From Cytophagales bacterium (GTDB lineage: Bacteria; Bacteroidota; Bacteroidia; Cytophagales; UBA9547), in assembly GCA_013297755.1 (NCBI GenBank), contig JAAFIH010000025.1, positions 1-64,000 on the forward strand: 64,000 bases of DNA, read 5' to 3'. The notes under the pieces are model-generated. The model did no database searches. It had not been told where the DNA came from and saw only the letters and a list, made by a program, of their open reading frames with translations. A program made the translations under genes and the position numbers. Positions 1 to 8,920 of this stretch are shown one piece after another (the first letter of the stretch is position 1; each line of letters starts with the position of its first letter).

Positions 1-2
1 AA

Positions 3-420
3 CGTGATTTTAAATCATCTGGCGGATTTGGCGGTGGCAGTAGCAGCGAGGGCAGATTCAAAAAACCTTACGAAAACAGAGGCGATTCATCTGATAGACC
101 CAAACGTGATTTTAAATCATCAGGCGGATTTGGCGGTGGCAGTAGCAGCGAGGGCAGATTCAAAAAACCTTACGAAAGCAGAGGCGATTCATCTGATAGA
201 CCCAAACGTGATTTTAAATCATCAGGCGGATTTGGCGGTGGCAGCAGTAGCGAGGGCAGATTCAAAAAACCTTACGAAAGCAGAGGCGATGCATCTGACA
301 GACCCAAACGTGATTTTAAATCATCAGGCGGATTTGGCGGTGGCAGTAGCAGCGAGGGCAGATTTAAAAAACCTTACGAAAACAGAGGAGATGCATCTGA
401 TAGACCAAAACGTGATTTTT
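3..420 (+). repeat. 102-bp in-frame tandem repeat, four full units plus a decayed fifth
   Basis: Units begin at 3, 105, 207, 309 and 411, each starting CGTGATTTT. The first four are nearly identical; the fifth diverges after 9 bases. In the frame of the pseudouridine synthase each unit encodes 34 residues beginning RDFKSSGGFGGGSSSEGRF and ending SDRPK. The period is a multiple of three, so copy-number change alters tail length without breaking the frame. The array may continue left of the window. Confidence 0.93.
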
Positions 421-1472
421 ATACAGATAAAAACGAAGGCTCTTCTGATTTTAGAAGACCATTTGGCGAATATGGTGCACCAAGAAAATCGTTTGGCGAC
501 AGACAACAAGGCGAAAATAGGCTTGAAAGAAAACCTTTTAGAAAAAACGAGGGGGACAATGCTGAACCTTCGGTAAGATTTGAAAAAAAACGTGATTCAG
601 AACCATCTTCATACAAAACAAAAGAAGACAAACCACGTTTTACTGAAAAAAATATAGGTCGAAAACCAAAATTATTTGGCAAACAAAAAGAAACTTTTGC
701 TGATAAAAACGAAATAGAAGTAAAAAATAAATACAAAGAAAGAGAACCAGAAGCCATAGAAGAAGAAGGCATTAGGTTGAATAGATACATTGCCAACTCT
801 GGAGTTTGCTCTAGAAGAGAAGCCGACATTTTGATTCAGGATGGAATGATAAAAGTCAATGGCAAAGTTGTAGATACTCTAGGATATGTTGTAAAACCAG
901 GAGATTCTGTAAAATACGGGAATAAAGTATTGAACCGTGAAAAAATGGCGTATGTTTTGCTCAATAAACCAAAAGATTTTCTGACTACAACCACCGACCC
1001 TCAAGAACGTGGTACAGTTATGGAATTGGTAAAAAATGCTTGCAAAGAAAGAATATACCCTGTAGGTAGGTTGGACAGAAGCACTACTGGACTTCTTTTA
1101 TTGACAAACGATGGCGAGCTAACCGAAAAACTTACACATCCATCGCATAATATCAAAAAAATATACCAAGTAGAACTCAATAGGCCCATTTCGGTAGACG
1201 ATGCCAATGCCATATTAGATGGTTTATATTTTGAAGAAGGCAAAGCTGTAGTAGATAGTATGGCTGTGTTAGATGGCGAACGAATGACTATTGGAATAGA
1301 AATTCACATAGGCTGGAATCGAATTATACGTAGAATATTTGAAGCCAAAGGCTACGATGTAGTAAAATTGGATCGTATGCTCTATGCTGGGCTTACCAAA
1401 AAAGATTTGCCACGAGGCCACTGGCGACATCTGACCGAAAAAGAGGTAGTGATGCTTAAACATTTTTCGTAA
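3..1472 (+). CDS. rluB: RluB/RsuA-family 23S/16S rRNA pseudouridine synthase, 5' end outside window
   Basis: Converts a specific rRNA uridine to pseudouridine during ribosome maturation. The reading frame is open from base 3 to the stop at 1472, so the N-terminus lies left of the window; the first apparent start near 777 is only a TTG leucine inside the S4 domain. The last 231 residues hold an S4 RNA-binding domain (IRLNRYIANSGVCSRREAD) and the catalytic signature GRLDRSTTGLLLLTNDGEL with its active-site Asp. The roughly 258 codons before it form a low-complexity basic tail rich in Gly, Ser, Arg, Phe and Lys, beginning with 34-residue tandem repeats. Charged tails of this kind are known on Bacteroidota RluB-like proteins. 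Family assignment is firm; the exact rRNA target (RluB versus RsuA) is inferred. A strong terminator follows. Confidence 0.88.
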   Translation, partial: RDFKSSGGFGGGSSSEGRFKKPYENRGDSSDRPKRDFKSSGGFGGGSSSEGRFKKPYESRGDSSDRPKRDFKSSGGFGGGSSSEGRFKKPYESRGDASDRPKRDFKSSGGFGGGSSSEGRFKKPYENRGDASDRPKRDFYTDKNEGSSDFRRPFGEYGAPRKSFGDRQQGENRLERKPFRKNEGDNAEPSVRFEKKRDSEPSSYKTKEDKPRFTEKNIGRKPKLFGKQKETFADKNEIEVKNKYKEREPEAIEEEGIRLNRYIANSGVCSRREADILIQDGMIKVNGKVVDTLGYVVKPGDSVKYGNKVLNREKMAYVLLNKPKDFLTTTTDPQERGTVMELVKNACKERIYPVGRLDRSTTGLLLLTNDGELTEKLTHPSHNIKKIYQVELNRPISVDDANAILDGLYFEEGKAVVDSMAVLDGERMTIGIEIHIGWNRIIRRIFEAKGYDVVKLDRMLYAGLTKKDLPRGHWRHLTEKEVVMLKHFS

Positions 1473-1493
1473 AAATCTATCTTTACAATTATT

Positions 1494-1551
1494 AAAAAGC
1501 CAATATATTACTCTAACTGCAATTTTGCAAAGGTAATATATTGGCTTTTTT
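1494..1551 (+). terminator. Rho-independent terminator after the pseudouridine synthase
   Basis: A perfect 17-bp stem (AAAAAGCCAATATATTA at 1494-1510 against its complement at 1534-1550) is followed by a T run, starting 22 bases after the stop codon. Confidence 0.85.
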
Positions 1552-1670
1552 CTTATAGCAAATTACTATAAAGCTGTAATACATTTTATAGTAAAGCCCA
1601 TATTACAATCATTCAGCTAGAATTAGGCCAAAAAAAATTTTACTTGATGGGTAGAAAGTACGAAAATTTT

Positions 1671-1788
1671 TATGAAGATGGGGATTTAAAACCACTAATA
1701 ATCAATTATCATCAAAAACCACTAAAAAGCATCTAAGCCCAAATACCCACTTTTGCCCCTTTTTTATAAATATAATGTTTAGGCATAG
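1671..1788 (-). other. Solo attC-like remnant beside the Rpn-type nuclease gene
   Basis: The right part matches the elements of the 14.3-24.7 kb cassette array: CCCACTTTTGCC at 1745-1756 equals their right arm, and GTTTAGGCATAG at 1777-1788 abuts the nuclease stop codon exactly as GTTAGGCACAG does before the related gene at 20320. A possible left arm (ATGAAGATGGGGATTT, 1672-1687) is partly complementary to AAATACCCACTTTTGC at 1741-1756. No recombinase-derived segment or shared terminator is present. I read this as a decayed or solitary cassette recombination site. Confidence 0.45.
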
Positions 1789-2616
1789 TTATTGGTTTAT
1801 TTGGGTGCGCAGTTGCTCTATTTGCTCAACCAATAAACCAGTTAGCTCTGCAATGAAATTATTGTCAAGCCCTTTTCTAATGGCTGTTTTCGCAATTTCG
1901 ATGTTTCGCTTTTCAATGGCAAGCATTTTTTCAGCTACTTCATCAGTTTCACGAATACGAGAATACTGATATGCCTCTAAATCTTCTTTTTTCCAAGTAT
2001 GTTGGTCTGCTTCTGTGTATGCAGATTTTAAACCTTCATCTTCTAAACCTGCTGGAATTACGGTTAAGTTTTCTGCATTTTTTATAAAATACACCCATTT
2101 TTCAACTAAATTTTCTAACTCTTTTTCGGTTTTGTTGAATTTAGGTAATTCTATAAAATTGAAATCCAAGTCTTTTAATTTGTGTTCTCCTGTTTCTGTG
2201 TCCAGAATTAGATGTCTTGATAAATAGTTTTTACTATCTAAAAATTGAAAGTTTAAAATACCAATAAAAATAGTTGGTTTTAATTGATAATAATTTTCTC
2301 CTGCATCGAGTTGTGTAGAATAAGATTTGGCACTGTAATAAACCACTCTTTTAGCAAAGCCAATTTTGTCCGTAACTTGCATTTCAACAATATATTCATT
2401 GCCTGATTTATCTTTTGCCTTTACATCTAAAATGGTAGATTTTGCACCCAATACAATAGGTAATTGGTAAGGATTAAGAATTTCAACCCAAGTAATTTTT
2501 TTGTTGCCTTCCAATTTCAAAACAGCATTTAGAAATGAAATCAAGATTTCAGTTTTGTTTGCATTGCCAAAGATTTTACGAAAGGCAATGTCATTTTTTA
2601 TGTCTGCGAATTGCAT
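1789..2616 (-). CDS. Rpn-family / PD-(D/E)XK nuclease family transposase-like protein
   Basis: Matches by eye the PDDEXK_2 family of putative recombination-promoting nucleases (about 280-300 aa, common in Bacteroidota). Family marks: N-terminal NDIAFRKIFGNANKTEILISFLNAVL, then the nuclease core around STILDVKAKDKSGNEYIVEMQV (Asp, then Glu-x-Gln), and C-terminal repeats ending LTGLLVEQIEQLRTQINQ. Chosen start is the ATG at 2616 (MQFADIKNDIAFRK), because the upstream extension to 2643 runs into a hairpin. A homologue with the same C-terminal ending lies at 20320-21168 inside the cassette array, and both are followed by the same GTTAGGCA-type motif, so this gene was probably once a cassette. Biochemical role (DNA cleavage) is inferred from the family. 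Confidence 0.8.
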   Translation of the reverse strand: MQFADIKNDIAFRKIFGNANKTEILISFLNAVLKLEGNKKITWVEILNPYQLPIVLGAKSTILDVKAKDKSGNEYIVEMQVTDKIGFAKRVVYYSAKSYSTQLDAGENYYQLKPTIFIGILNFQFLDSKNYLSRHLILDTETGEHKLKDLDFNFIELPKFNKTEKELENLVEKWVYFIKNAENLTVIPAGLEDEGLKSAYTEADQHTWKKEDLEAYQYSRIRETDEVAEKMLAIEKRNIEIAKTAIRKGLDNNFIAELTGLLVEQIEQLRTQINQ

Positions 2617-2632
2617 AGTTTTCTTTTTTACA

Positions 2633-2666
2633 AAATTAAGCAAAATATGATGTTTTTGCTTAATTT
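2633..2666. promoter_or_regulatory. Inverted repeat upstream of the Rpn-type gene
   Basis: AAATTAAGCAAAA at 2633-2645 is almost perfectly complementary to TTTTGCTTAATTT at 2654-2666. It lies just before the chosen start of the nuclease gene, so it may be an operator or leader hairpin. Function unknown. Confidence 0.4.
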
Positions 2667-2675
2667 AGAGAAAAA

Positions 2676-2918
2676 TTAAGATAATTTTATTATTATGCTA
2701 TTTGCCACCATATCTTGAATTGCACATCTTTTAGGATTGGAGTGTATTGTCAAAAATGAAACCAAATCAAGAGCAAATTTAGTTATGTATAGTAAAACAG
2801 CTTGTAAAAAATTTATCTTGTCTGTTTCATTATCATTTTTTCTTACTCTTAGACCAAGTAAATAGTTTCCTAATATACAGCCAAATGAAATACATATTCT
2901 TCTAACCAGCCCTATTCT
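2676..2918 (-). pseudogene. RDD-family membrane protein, C-terminal remnant
   Basis: An open frame of 80 codons without a start codon follows an in-frame TAA at 2919-2921. It reads GNYLLGLRVRKNDNE, then a hydrophobic stretch, then NPKRCAIQDMVANSIII before the stop. This matches the end of RDD-domain membrane proteins (a G-LG-x-V block, a membrane segment, then R-x-x-HD-x-x-x-x-T-x-V), although the usual HD is QD. I judge it a decayed 3' end of an RDD gene between the two nuclease genes. The family call is by eye from short similarity. Confidence 0.4.
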
Positions 2919-2952
2919 TTAATATGTACCTTGTAATGCACCTTTTTTATTG

Positions 2953-3573
2953 TTATTCAGTTACCCAAGTTTTAAATTTAAACGATTTTTCATTGGCTAT
3001 TTTCACAGTTTCTCCAGTAGGTACAAATACAAAAAGTCCTTTTTTTATTGCATAATCTAATACATTTTTTGGTACTATCATTCCTGCAACAGCCCCAATT
3101 ATTTTTACATCTTTTAAGCCTTTGGTTGGGTTGTTTCTTATTTTATCTAGTCGTAAAAGATGCTCGTTAATGTCGTCTATTTTTAATTTGCTTTTACATT
3201 CAACTGCAACTGCATATTCTGTGTTCACTAAAAGTAGGTCAATCTCATAACTTTTTTCACCTAATCCTTCTACATTAGTTACTCGCTGATGAGATTCATT
3301 AAGAAAAACTCCAAATTTTTTAAATTCACTGATTGCTTTTGGTCTTACGTGTTCTTCAACATACTTACCCAAAGTGTCGGTAATTTCTCCTACCTGTTTT
3401 TCAGTACGTGTGATTTGTTTGGTAAGCCTATCTATGGCTAGCTCGGTCTTAGTAAATGATTTGTTTTGTTCAATAATTGACTCCTTCAATTCTGTAATTG
3501 ATTTGCTTTGGGCAATAATTGACTGTAACACACTTTGAAAAGTTGGTAACTCGGGGTTTAATGATGCTTCCAT
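2953..3573 (-). CDS. DUF3782-like coiled-coil protein with PD-(D/E)XK nuclease fold
   Basis: 206 residues. Residues about 15-75 are a predicted coiled coil (ELKESIIEQNKSFTKTELAI, then DRLTKQITRTEKQVGEI). The second half has the PD-(D/E)XK arrangement EIDLLLVNTEYAVAVECKSK: Asp, spacer, Glu-x-Lys. That matches DUF3782-type proteins, common in cyanobacteria and Bacteroidota and of unproven function. It starts at the ATG at 3573 and stands alone. It may be another nuclease of the same accessory patch as the Rpn-type gene. The nuclease fold is moderately certain; the role is not known. Confidence 0.65.
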   Translation of the reverse strand: MEASLNPELPTFQSVLQSIIAQSKSITELKESIIEQNKSFTKTELAIDRLTKQITRTEKQVGEITDTLGKYVEEHVRPKAISEFKKFGVFLNESHQRVTNVEGLGEKSYEIDLLLVNTEYAVAVECKSKLKIDDINEHLLRLDKIRNNPTKGLKDVKIIGAVAGMIVPKNVLDYAIKKGLFVFVPTGETVKIANEKSFKFKTWVTE

Positions 3574-3856
3574 AACACAAAGTTAAAAAAATGACTTGAA
3601 ATTATAAGATTTTTCTCACATTACTTTAATATTACTTTTATTAAGCTCCAAAGAAATCCAAAAATCCAAACTAAAAGTGTCCAAGAACTACTAAAAACCT
3701 CAAATTTATTTTCAAAAACCCCACCCTTTTAGATTCTGCGGCATCAGGGAAAACGAAAAGTTTTGAACCAAGATTTTGCAGTTGTAAAATTGGGTTGGGG
3801 CTTAAAAAGAAATGACCTTTTTCAAAAGAAATTACTTATCTGGCCTTTACTAAATT
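3574..3856. other. Intergenic region with a degenerate GC-rich dispersed repeat
   Basis: No gene seen. The stretch CCCCACCCTTTTAGATTCTG at 3720-3739 followed later by ATTGGGTTGGGGCTT at 3791-3805 resembles segments near 36345-36400, 43209-43270 (inverted) and 52203-52256. All look like decayed copies of the CTCTCC...GGGTTGGGG repeats seen in Bacteroidota intergenic DNA. Confidence 0.3.
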
Positions 3857-4423
3857 TTAATTAACAGTTACAGGAATATTAATTTCCAAATCACTTTCAC
3901 CATCTGTAATATTTGCAGTTTTGGTTTCTCCCTCACCAAAATGACGCAAGTTTACGTTTAATACCCCAGATGTAGTTGTAGAAGCAGTAGTTGCCGAAAA
4001 CAAAAGTCCCAAAGGTTGATTTTTAGAATCTTTATCTAAAATTGAGATACCTACAACACTCGAAGGGGTGCTAGTATAATGAAAACGATGCTCATCGGCT
4101 TCTTTTAAAATCTCTTCAGAAACCAAAGAAACAGGGTTTTTAGTATCATCGTACAGGGCAATAGAGCAAGAATATAAAGCAGAATTAGTAAGATTAAGGC
4201 CAGTAATGCTAGGAGCATTTCCGCCAACGCCATCCAAGTCTACCCAAGTTCCAATAGATATATTAGAACCACTGGTGGCAGTTATTACTACTCGAGTGAT
4301 AGTTTCGCTCTCTCCTGCCCCCTCGTCTTTGGGCTTGCTTGGTGTTACTTTTGTTTCTTTTCTACATGATAGAAATAACGCACTTGATAATGCAACGGCT
4401 GTGATTGTTTTTAATTTAAGCAT
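3857..4423 (-). CDS. Lipoprotein partnered with a TonB-dependent receptor
   Basis: 188 residues. The N-terminus is a type II signal peptide with lipobox (ALSSALFLSC, Cys at 20), so the mature protein is a lipoprotein, probably in the outer membrane. The rest is beta-rich and Thr/Ser-rich, with the blocks LYSCSIALYDDTK, EADEHRFHYT and a C-terminal DGESDLEINIPV. I recognise this pattern from a small Bacteroidota lipoprotein family encoded beside TonB receptors, but know no established function. Here it lies downstream of the receptor at 4895-7246, same strand, and its leader is made of a 7-bp repeat array. It probably assists the same uptake system; this is inference from position. Confidence 0.65.
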   Translation of the reverse strand: MLKLKTITAVALSSALFLSCRKETKVTPSKPKDEGAGESETITRVVITATSGSNISIGTWVDLDGVGGNAPSITGLNLTNSALYSCSIALYDDTKNPVSLVSEEILKEADEHRFHYTSTPSSVVGISILDKDSKNQPLGLLFSATTASTTTSGVLNVNLRHFGEGETKTANITDGESDLEINIPVTVN

Positions 4424-4443
4424 GGATAATAATTGTTAATTGT

Positions 4444-4635
4444 TAATGTGTAATGTGTAATGCGTAATGTGTAATGCGTAATGTGTAATGCGTAATGTGT
4501 AATGCGTAATGTGTAATGCGTAATGTGTAATGTGTAATGTGTAATGTGTAATGTGTAATGTGTAATGTGTAATGCGTAATGTGTAATGCGTAATGTGTAA
4601 TGCGTAATGTGTAATGTGTAATGTGTAATGTGTAA
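4444..4635. repeat. Heptanucleotide repeat array, unit TAATGYG
   Basis: About 27 uninterrupted 7-bp units, alternating TAATGTG and TAATGCG, ending about 20 bases upstream of the lipoprotein start codon at 4423. A 7-bp period is not a multiple of three, so the ORF across it is an artefact. Copy number may vary by slippage and could change leader structure or spacing. Confidence 0.9.
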
Positions 4636-4672
4636 CGGTTAATGGTTAATGTAATTTTTGTTTTTATTTTTT

Positions 4673-4894
4673 TATAATTCATAACTTATAATTCATAACT
4701 TATAATTCATAACTTATAATTCATAACTTATAATTCATAATTCATAATTCATAACTCATAATTCATAACTCATAATTCATAATTCATAACTCATAATTCA
4801 TAACTCATAACTCATAACTCATAATTCATAACTCATAATTCATAACTCATAACTCATAACTCTTAACTCATAACTCATAATTCATAACTTATAA
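4673..4894. repeat. Second heptanucleotide repeat array, unit YATAAYT
   Basis: About 31 units of CATAATT, CATAACT, TATAATT and TATAACT with a strict 7-bp period. It begins at the base after the receptor stop codon (4895-4897, minus strand) and fills the spacer to the first array. Two different 7-bp sequences sharing one period side by side suggests repeated local slippage and conversion. Confidence 0.9.
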
Positions 4895-7246
4895 CTAAAT
4901 AGCTGTTTTAAGTCTAAATATAAAGTTTCGTCCCATTTCGTCTGCAAAGTATCTAAATCTGTTGAGATAATCTCTGTATGTATTATTTGTCAAGTTTTGG
5001 CAAACGATTGAGAAATTGAATGTTTGTTTTTTAATTTTAATTTCTCCACCTGCTGAGGCTTCTAAAAAATAAAAAGCACTGGGTGTAGGGGCAAAATCGC
5101 CTGCTATGATTTGTAATGGTTCTTGTACATTTGGAATTACAATGGTAGAATCCATGTAGGTTGGTGTCCAGGTTTGTTTTGCCACAAAAGTAGAACCTAT
5201 CGAAAAATCTGGTTTTATTTTTTGAGCAAACTTACCATTTTTGGGCGAATAGTGAACCTGCACATTGATTCTTGCTGGTGGCATATAGGGCAAAAAATCT
5301 TGTTTTTGTACGTTGAATCCTGCAATAACACTTGCTCTAGTATCAAGCCAAACACTCGAGGTTAGGTCTTGTATTAATTGTGCATCCATTCCATAAATAT
5401 TTACATTATTTTGGGTATAATTTACCACAAACGATGGTCCACGATAAGAAATACTCACTGGATTTTGAGTGTCGGGAATATAATATATGTAATTTTGGAT
5501 GTGATTAAAGTAAGGTTCTATGATTATTTTAGTATTTTTATTGCTATATTTTAGTTGGGCAACAGCCTTGTAGCCACGTTCTGGTTGTAGATTTATATTA
5601 CCTTTTTCAAAAAAACCTGTGGCATTATGAAAACCATTGATAAAAAGTTCGTTTGCAGCTGGCGCCCTAAACGAGGAACCGATGTTTAATTTGATTTGAA
5701 ATTTATTACTAAAATAATAATTTGTACCCACAGAGGCCGACAAATTATCAAAATCAAAGTTTTGGTCTGTGAGTATTCCTCCACGATTGCGTTTGGCCAC
5801 AAAGTTTTTGGTTTCATAACGAAGCCCAAACTCTATTTCAGTTCTACCTTTAGTATACTTTTCTAGAGCAAAAACACCCACTTGGTGGCTCAAAAAATTG
5901 GGTATCAAGTATCTAAAATCCCATGCATTGCCCTGATGAATATAATTAAAACCTGCTATGCCAGTAAAATTGCCAAATTTTTGGTGTTCAAAACATATTT
6001 CGTTGGTATATGTGCGTAAACTAAAAAATAATTGAGGATCAATGGCCGATTTGCCTCTGGGTGTAGCTCTGTCAAATTCTAGTCTATTATTATTTTGAAA
6101 ATTGCTACTAAATATCAATTTGCCAAAACTAAAATTATAGTTTAATTTTAGCATCAAAGTTTGATGTGTTACAGATTGTCGAGGACGTTGAATTTGGTAA
6201 GAAAAAGACTCTTCTACCAAAGGTCTGTCATTATTCAAGGCAGTAAACATATCACTCAAGGAGTGAATATGAGCAGATTTGAGTATACCTATTTCGGAGT
6301 TGAATTGAGAATAAAACAGTTCTATTTCTGTTTTATTTTTTTTGAATCCTAACGTAGCCGAGTAATTTAATTCTTCAAAACCTGTATTTGGAATGTAATA
6401 ATTGGGAGCTTTAGCATTACCTGATTTTCGTAAGGTTGTTTGCAATCTAAGGCAAAACATTGGAGCAGCTTTTGGCGAACCTTCTACCATTGCTGATACT
6501 ACACCCATTCTATTATTAGAGGCACCTATTAAATTTAGTTCTGAAGATATTTTTGTAGAATAATGCAAATCACGAGGAGCCATGATGATAGTACCTGTCA
6601 TAGATTCTGCCCCATATCTAAGGCCACCTGCCCCTTTTATTATAGTAATTTTATTAGATAAAAATGGGTCTATTTCTGGGGCGTGGTCGTTGCCCCATTG
6701 TTGGCTTTCGAGCCTTACTCCGTTGTTTATCAACACTATACGATTGCCTTGCATACCATGAAGCATAGGTTTGGCTATATTTGGCCCTGATTGTAGCATG
6801 GCCATACCTGTAAGGTCTTTGAGGGTTTCGGCCAAGCCAAGCCCACGCTTGCTGGCTAGGTCTTTTCCTATCAATATATTTTCGGGTTGCGAGGCAGTAA
6901 GGTTTGCTATTTCGCCAGTGATTTGTATCGTTTCTAATGCACAAGTATCGCTATGAAGGGTAATATTTTCAAAAATATCTTTTTCTATCTCATATTGTTT
7001 TGTGATAGATTTATATCCTAAAAATTTATAACTTATTATTACTTTTGTGTGGCATAAGTTATTAAATTCAAAATATCCATTTGCGTTAGTGGCAGTAGAT
7101 TGTCCATTTTCGATTGATATGGTAACACCTACAAATTTTTGGTTTGTTTCGCCATCTATGATATATCCTTTTATGGCATGTATGCAGTCATCGGCAGCTT
7201 TTAATTCAAAAAAAAGTAGTGTAAAAATGTAAAATGACTTTTTCAT
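4895..7246 (-). CDS. TonB-dependent outer membrane receptor (metal/siderophore type)
   Basis: Outer membrane beta-barrel importer energised by TonB. From the ATG at 7246: a signal peptide (MKKSFYIFTLLFFELKAADD), a carboxypeptidase-regulatory-like beta domain (residues about 20-100, GYIIDGETNQKFVGVTISIE), a plug domain (about 115-230, with GMQGNRIVLINNGVRLESQQ and DPFLSNKITIIKGAGGLRYG), then a barrel ending in Phe-rich strands (NFIFRLKTAI). Length of 783 aa is typical. The plug block resembles metal receptors of the ZnuD/CirA group, so a metal or metal chelate substrate is plausible but unproven. It precedes the lipoprotein gene, separated by the two repeat arrays. An in-frame TTG at 7255 is a less likely start. 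Confidence 0.88.
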   Translation of the reverse strand: MKKSFYIFTLLFFELKAADDCIHAIKGYIIDGETNQKFVGVTISIENGQSTATNANGYFEFNNLCHTKVIISYKFLGYKSITKQYEIEKDIFENITLHSDTCALETIQITGEIANLTASQPENILIGKDLASKRGLGLAETLKDLTGMAMLQSGPNIAKPMLHGMQGNRIVLINNGVRLESQQWGNDHAPEIDPFLSNKITIIKGAGGLRYGAESMTGTIIMAPRDLHYSTKISSELNLIGASNNRMGVVSAMVEGSPKAAPMFCLRLQTTLRKSGNAKAPNYYIPNTGFEELNYSATLGFKKNKTEIELFYSQFNSEIGILKSAHIHSLSDMFTALNNDRPLVEESFSYQIQRPRQSVTHQTLMLKLNYNFSFGKLIFSSNFQNNNRLEFDRATPRGKSAIDPQLFFSLRTYTNEICFEHQKFGNFTGIAGFNYIHQGNAWDFRYLIPNFLSHQVGVFALEKYTKGRTEIEFGLRYETKNFVAKRNRGGILTDQNFDFDNLSASVGTNYYFSNKFQIKLNIGSSFRAPAANELFINGFHNATGFFEKGNINLQPERGYKAVAQLKYSNKNTKIIIEPYFNHIQNYIYYIPDTQNPVSISYRGPSFVVNYTQNNVNIYGMDAQLIQDLTSSVWLDTRASVIAGFNVQKQDFLPYMPPARINVQVHYSPKNGKFAQKIKPDFSIGSTFVAKQTWTPTYMDSTIVIPNVQEPLQIIAGDFAPTPSAFYFLEASAGGEIKIKKQTFNFSIVCQNLTNNTYRDYLNRFRYFADEMGRNFIFRLKTAI

Positions 7247-7396
7247 TAAATGCAATATTGTTGCAAATATATTAATTAATTAAAAAAAATCAAGTTAATA
7301 AATATAATTTAATCAAAAAATATAAAAATATGCAAAAGATAAAGCGATTATAAAACAAAATGGTGTAATATTTCAAAAAAATTCATTATTTTTTGA

Positions 7397-8791
<1,395 letters not shown>

Positions 8792-8812
8792 TTTGATTGG
8801 AAATAAATACCA

Positions 8813-8840
8813 AAAGCGAGGTGTAAGCCTCGCTTTTTTT
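8813..8840 (+). terminator. Terminator of eno
   Basis: Nine-bp stem AAAGCGAGG (8813-8821) / CCTCGCTTT (8828-8836) with a TGTAAG loop and a following T run. Confidence 0.9.
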
Positions 8841-8891
8841 GTTTAAAATGTAAAGTTTTAAACAATATAGTGAAATACTTTTTCGATTTTA

Positions 8892-8899
8892 TATTTTTG
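8892..8899 (+). promoter_or_regulatory. TAnnTTTG -7 element upstream of the methylase gene
   Basis: TATTTTTG lies 21 bases before the methylase ATG at 8921. A purine-rich AAAGGGAAA at 8908-8916 sits about 5-12 bases before the start and could be a ribosome binding site. No good -33 box was found. Confidence 0.35.
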
Positions 8900-8920
8900 C
8901 TAAATTAAAGGGAAACCATA

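Noticed and set aside
4-576. 190-codon ORF over the left-edge repeats
   Set aside because: It is an alternative frame of the 102-bp repeat; the frame continuous with the pseudouridine synthase (position 3) has sensible composition and reaches the S4 domain.
1001-1243. Minus-strand ORFs opposite the pseudouridine synthase, and similar antisense ORFs over eno, recA, pgk, accD and cmk
   Set aside because: They mirror strongly conserved genes in the opposite strand, without start signals or protein-like composition.
4443-4682. 79-aa ORF across the heptamer array
   Set aside because: A 7-codon peptide repeat produced by translating a 7-bp repeat; no real protein features.
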